Part shown: piece by piece, positions 34,155 to 34,788 of the stretch
How the letters are laid out: the number at the start of each line of letters is the position of its first letter
How positions within the stretch are numbered: the first letter of the stretch is position 1
NCBI GenBank assembly: GCA_945883285.1
Contig: CAMCXH010000011.1
Location: 1 to 34,788, forward strand
Direction of reading: 5' to 3'
Length of the DNA stretch: 34,788 bases
DNA from: Bordetella parapertussis
GTDB lineage: Bacteria; Pseudomonadota; Gammaproteobacteria; Burkholderiales; Burkholderiaceae_E
The notes under the pieces: generated by a model
Seen by the model: the letters and a program-made list of their open reading frames with translations, nothing else
The model's database searches: none
What the model was told of the DNA's origin: nothing
Translations under genes and position numbers: made by a program

Positions 34155-34788
34155 TCAGCCGCGGGGATGATGCTGCGCATGCAGCGATTTCAGGCGCTCG
34201 CGCGCCACATGGGTATAGATCTGGGTGGTCGAAATGTCGGCATGGCCGAGCAGCAGTTGCACCACCCGCAGGTCGGCGCCGTGATTCAGCAGGTGGGTCG
34301 CAAAGGCATGGCGCAGGCTGTGCGGCGACAGCGGCGCGGTAATAGCAGCCACCAGTGCATGGCGCTTGATCAGACTCCAGAACATCTGCCGGGTCATCGG
34401 CGCGGCACGCGCGGTCACGAATAGCGCATCGCTCGCGCGTGGCCCGATGAGTTGCGCACGCGCTTCACGCAGATAGCGCTCGATCCAGTGACGCGCCTCT
34501 TCGCCCAACGGCACCAGTCGCTCCTTGTTGCCCTTGCCCACGACGCGAATGACACCATCGACCAGACTGACCGACACGCTGCTCAGGCCGACCAGCTCGC
34601 TCACCCGCAGGCCGGTGGCATAGAGCGTCTCGAGCATCGCGCGGTCGCGCAGACCGAGCGGGGTGGCCAGGTCGGGGGCGGCGAGCAGGGCCTCGACCTG
34701 CCCCTCCGACAAGGTATGCGGAAAGCGCTGCGGCTGGCGGGCCGCGACGATGCGAAGCGTCGGGTCGTCGGTGCGATGGCGTTCGCGT
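34155..34788 (-). CDS. xerD: Site-specific tyrosine recombinase XerD, C-terminal part (partial)
   Basis: The frame continues beyond the right edge; about 210 residues remain. Catalytic residues of tyrosine recombinases are visible: Arg in YATGLRVSELVGL, HSLRHAFATHLL (His and Arg), LLGHADISTTQIYTHV (His and the nucleophile tyrosine). The linker wording before the catalytic domain (PQRFPHTLSEGQVEALLAAP) and the ending match XerD rather than XerC. Together with XerC it resolves chromosome dimers at dif. The N-terminal SAM-like DNA-binding domain is outside the window. No integron or phage context is seen, so this is the housekeeping gene. Confidence 0.93.
   Translation of the reverse strand, partial: RERHRTDDPTLRIVAARQPQRFPHTLSEGQVEALLAAPDLATPLGLRDRAMLETLYATGLRVSELVGLSSVSVSLVDGVIRVVGKGNKERLVPLGEEARHWIERYLREARAQLIGPRASDALFVTARAAPMTRQMFWSLIKRHALVAAITAPLSPHSLRHAFATHLLNHGADLRVVQLLLGHADISTTQIYTHVARERLKSLHAQHHPRG

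Noticed and set aside
34155-34788. Mobile-element integrase
   Set aside because: Wording is that of housekeeping XerD, and no attachment sites, cargo or phage genes surround it.

Overview
The window looks like high-GC chromosomal DNA of a betaproteobacterium, probably of the Burkholderiales. This is inferred from three things: the gene set (cyanophycin synthetase, triple-BON protein, YbfB-type MFS carrier, RlmN paralogue, LplT-PlsC fusion), the lysine/alanine-rich N-terminal extension of RpoD, and a tRNA-Ile(CAU) interrupted by a small group I intron very like the one known from Azoarcus. Nearly all of it is ordinary, densely packed core genome. I see no insertion sequence, prophage, CRISPR array or rRNA operon, and no gene-free stretch longer than 300 bases.

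Layout. 1-2.1 kb: the 3' end of a cyanophycin synthetase gene, a triple-BON-domain protein and a convergent Crp/Fnr-type regulator. 2.3-2.6 kb (minus): tRNA-Ile(CAU) split by a 210-nt group IC3-like intron. 2.7-4.6 kb (plus): a YpfJ-type zinc metallopeptidase, a glycine-rich lipoprotein and, overlapping it by ATGA, an orphan nitrile-hydratase accessory-type protein. 4.7-8.1 kb (minus): a 697-residue lipoprotein and an MFS carrier. 8.3-12.2 kb: a DHH phosphoesterase, a FemAB/GNAT-like protein, a small membrane protein and an acyl-CoA synthetase.

12.3-18.0 kb (minus) is the macromolecular synthesis operon rpsU-yqeY-dnaG-rpoD, covering translation initiation (S21), replication priming and the housekeeping sigma factor. 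RpoD here carries an extra tail of about 390 residues resembling the tail of histone H1. 18.3-23.8 kb: a stand-alone Lon-like AAA+ ATPase, a ybiB-baiN pair (minus), tsaD and an HDOD protein. 23.9-28.2 kb: two EamA transporters, an M20 amidohydrolase and an RlmN-like radical SAM methylase. 28.2-31.4 kb (minus) is a lipid-linked cluster: an LplT-PlsC fusion, ybaK and plsY, so lysophosphatidate formation (PlsY) and a PlsC-type acyltransferase sit together. 31.5-34.8 kb: a GMC oxidoreductase, a ketopantoate-reductase-like protein and the 3' part of xerD.

The most interesting signals are: (i) the tRNA group I intron; (ii) the giant basic tail on the primary sigma factor; (iii) a perfect hairpin that would bury the ribosome-binding site of ybiB, which encodes a predicted nucleic-acid-binding protein; (iv) a palindrome followed by tandem half-sites between a transporter and a peptidase gene, with related short repeats in other intergenic gaps; and (v) five genes whose only promoter-like -10 element lies 5-7 nt before the start codon, suggesting leaderless mRNAs. 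All function calls rest on reading motifs by eye; no database search was run.
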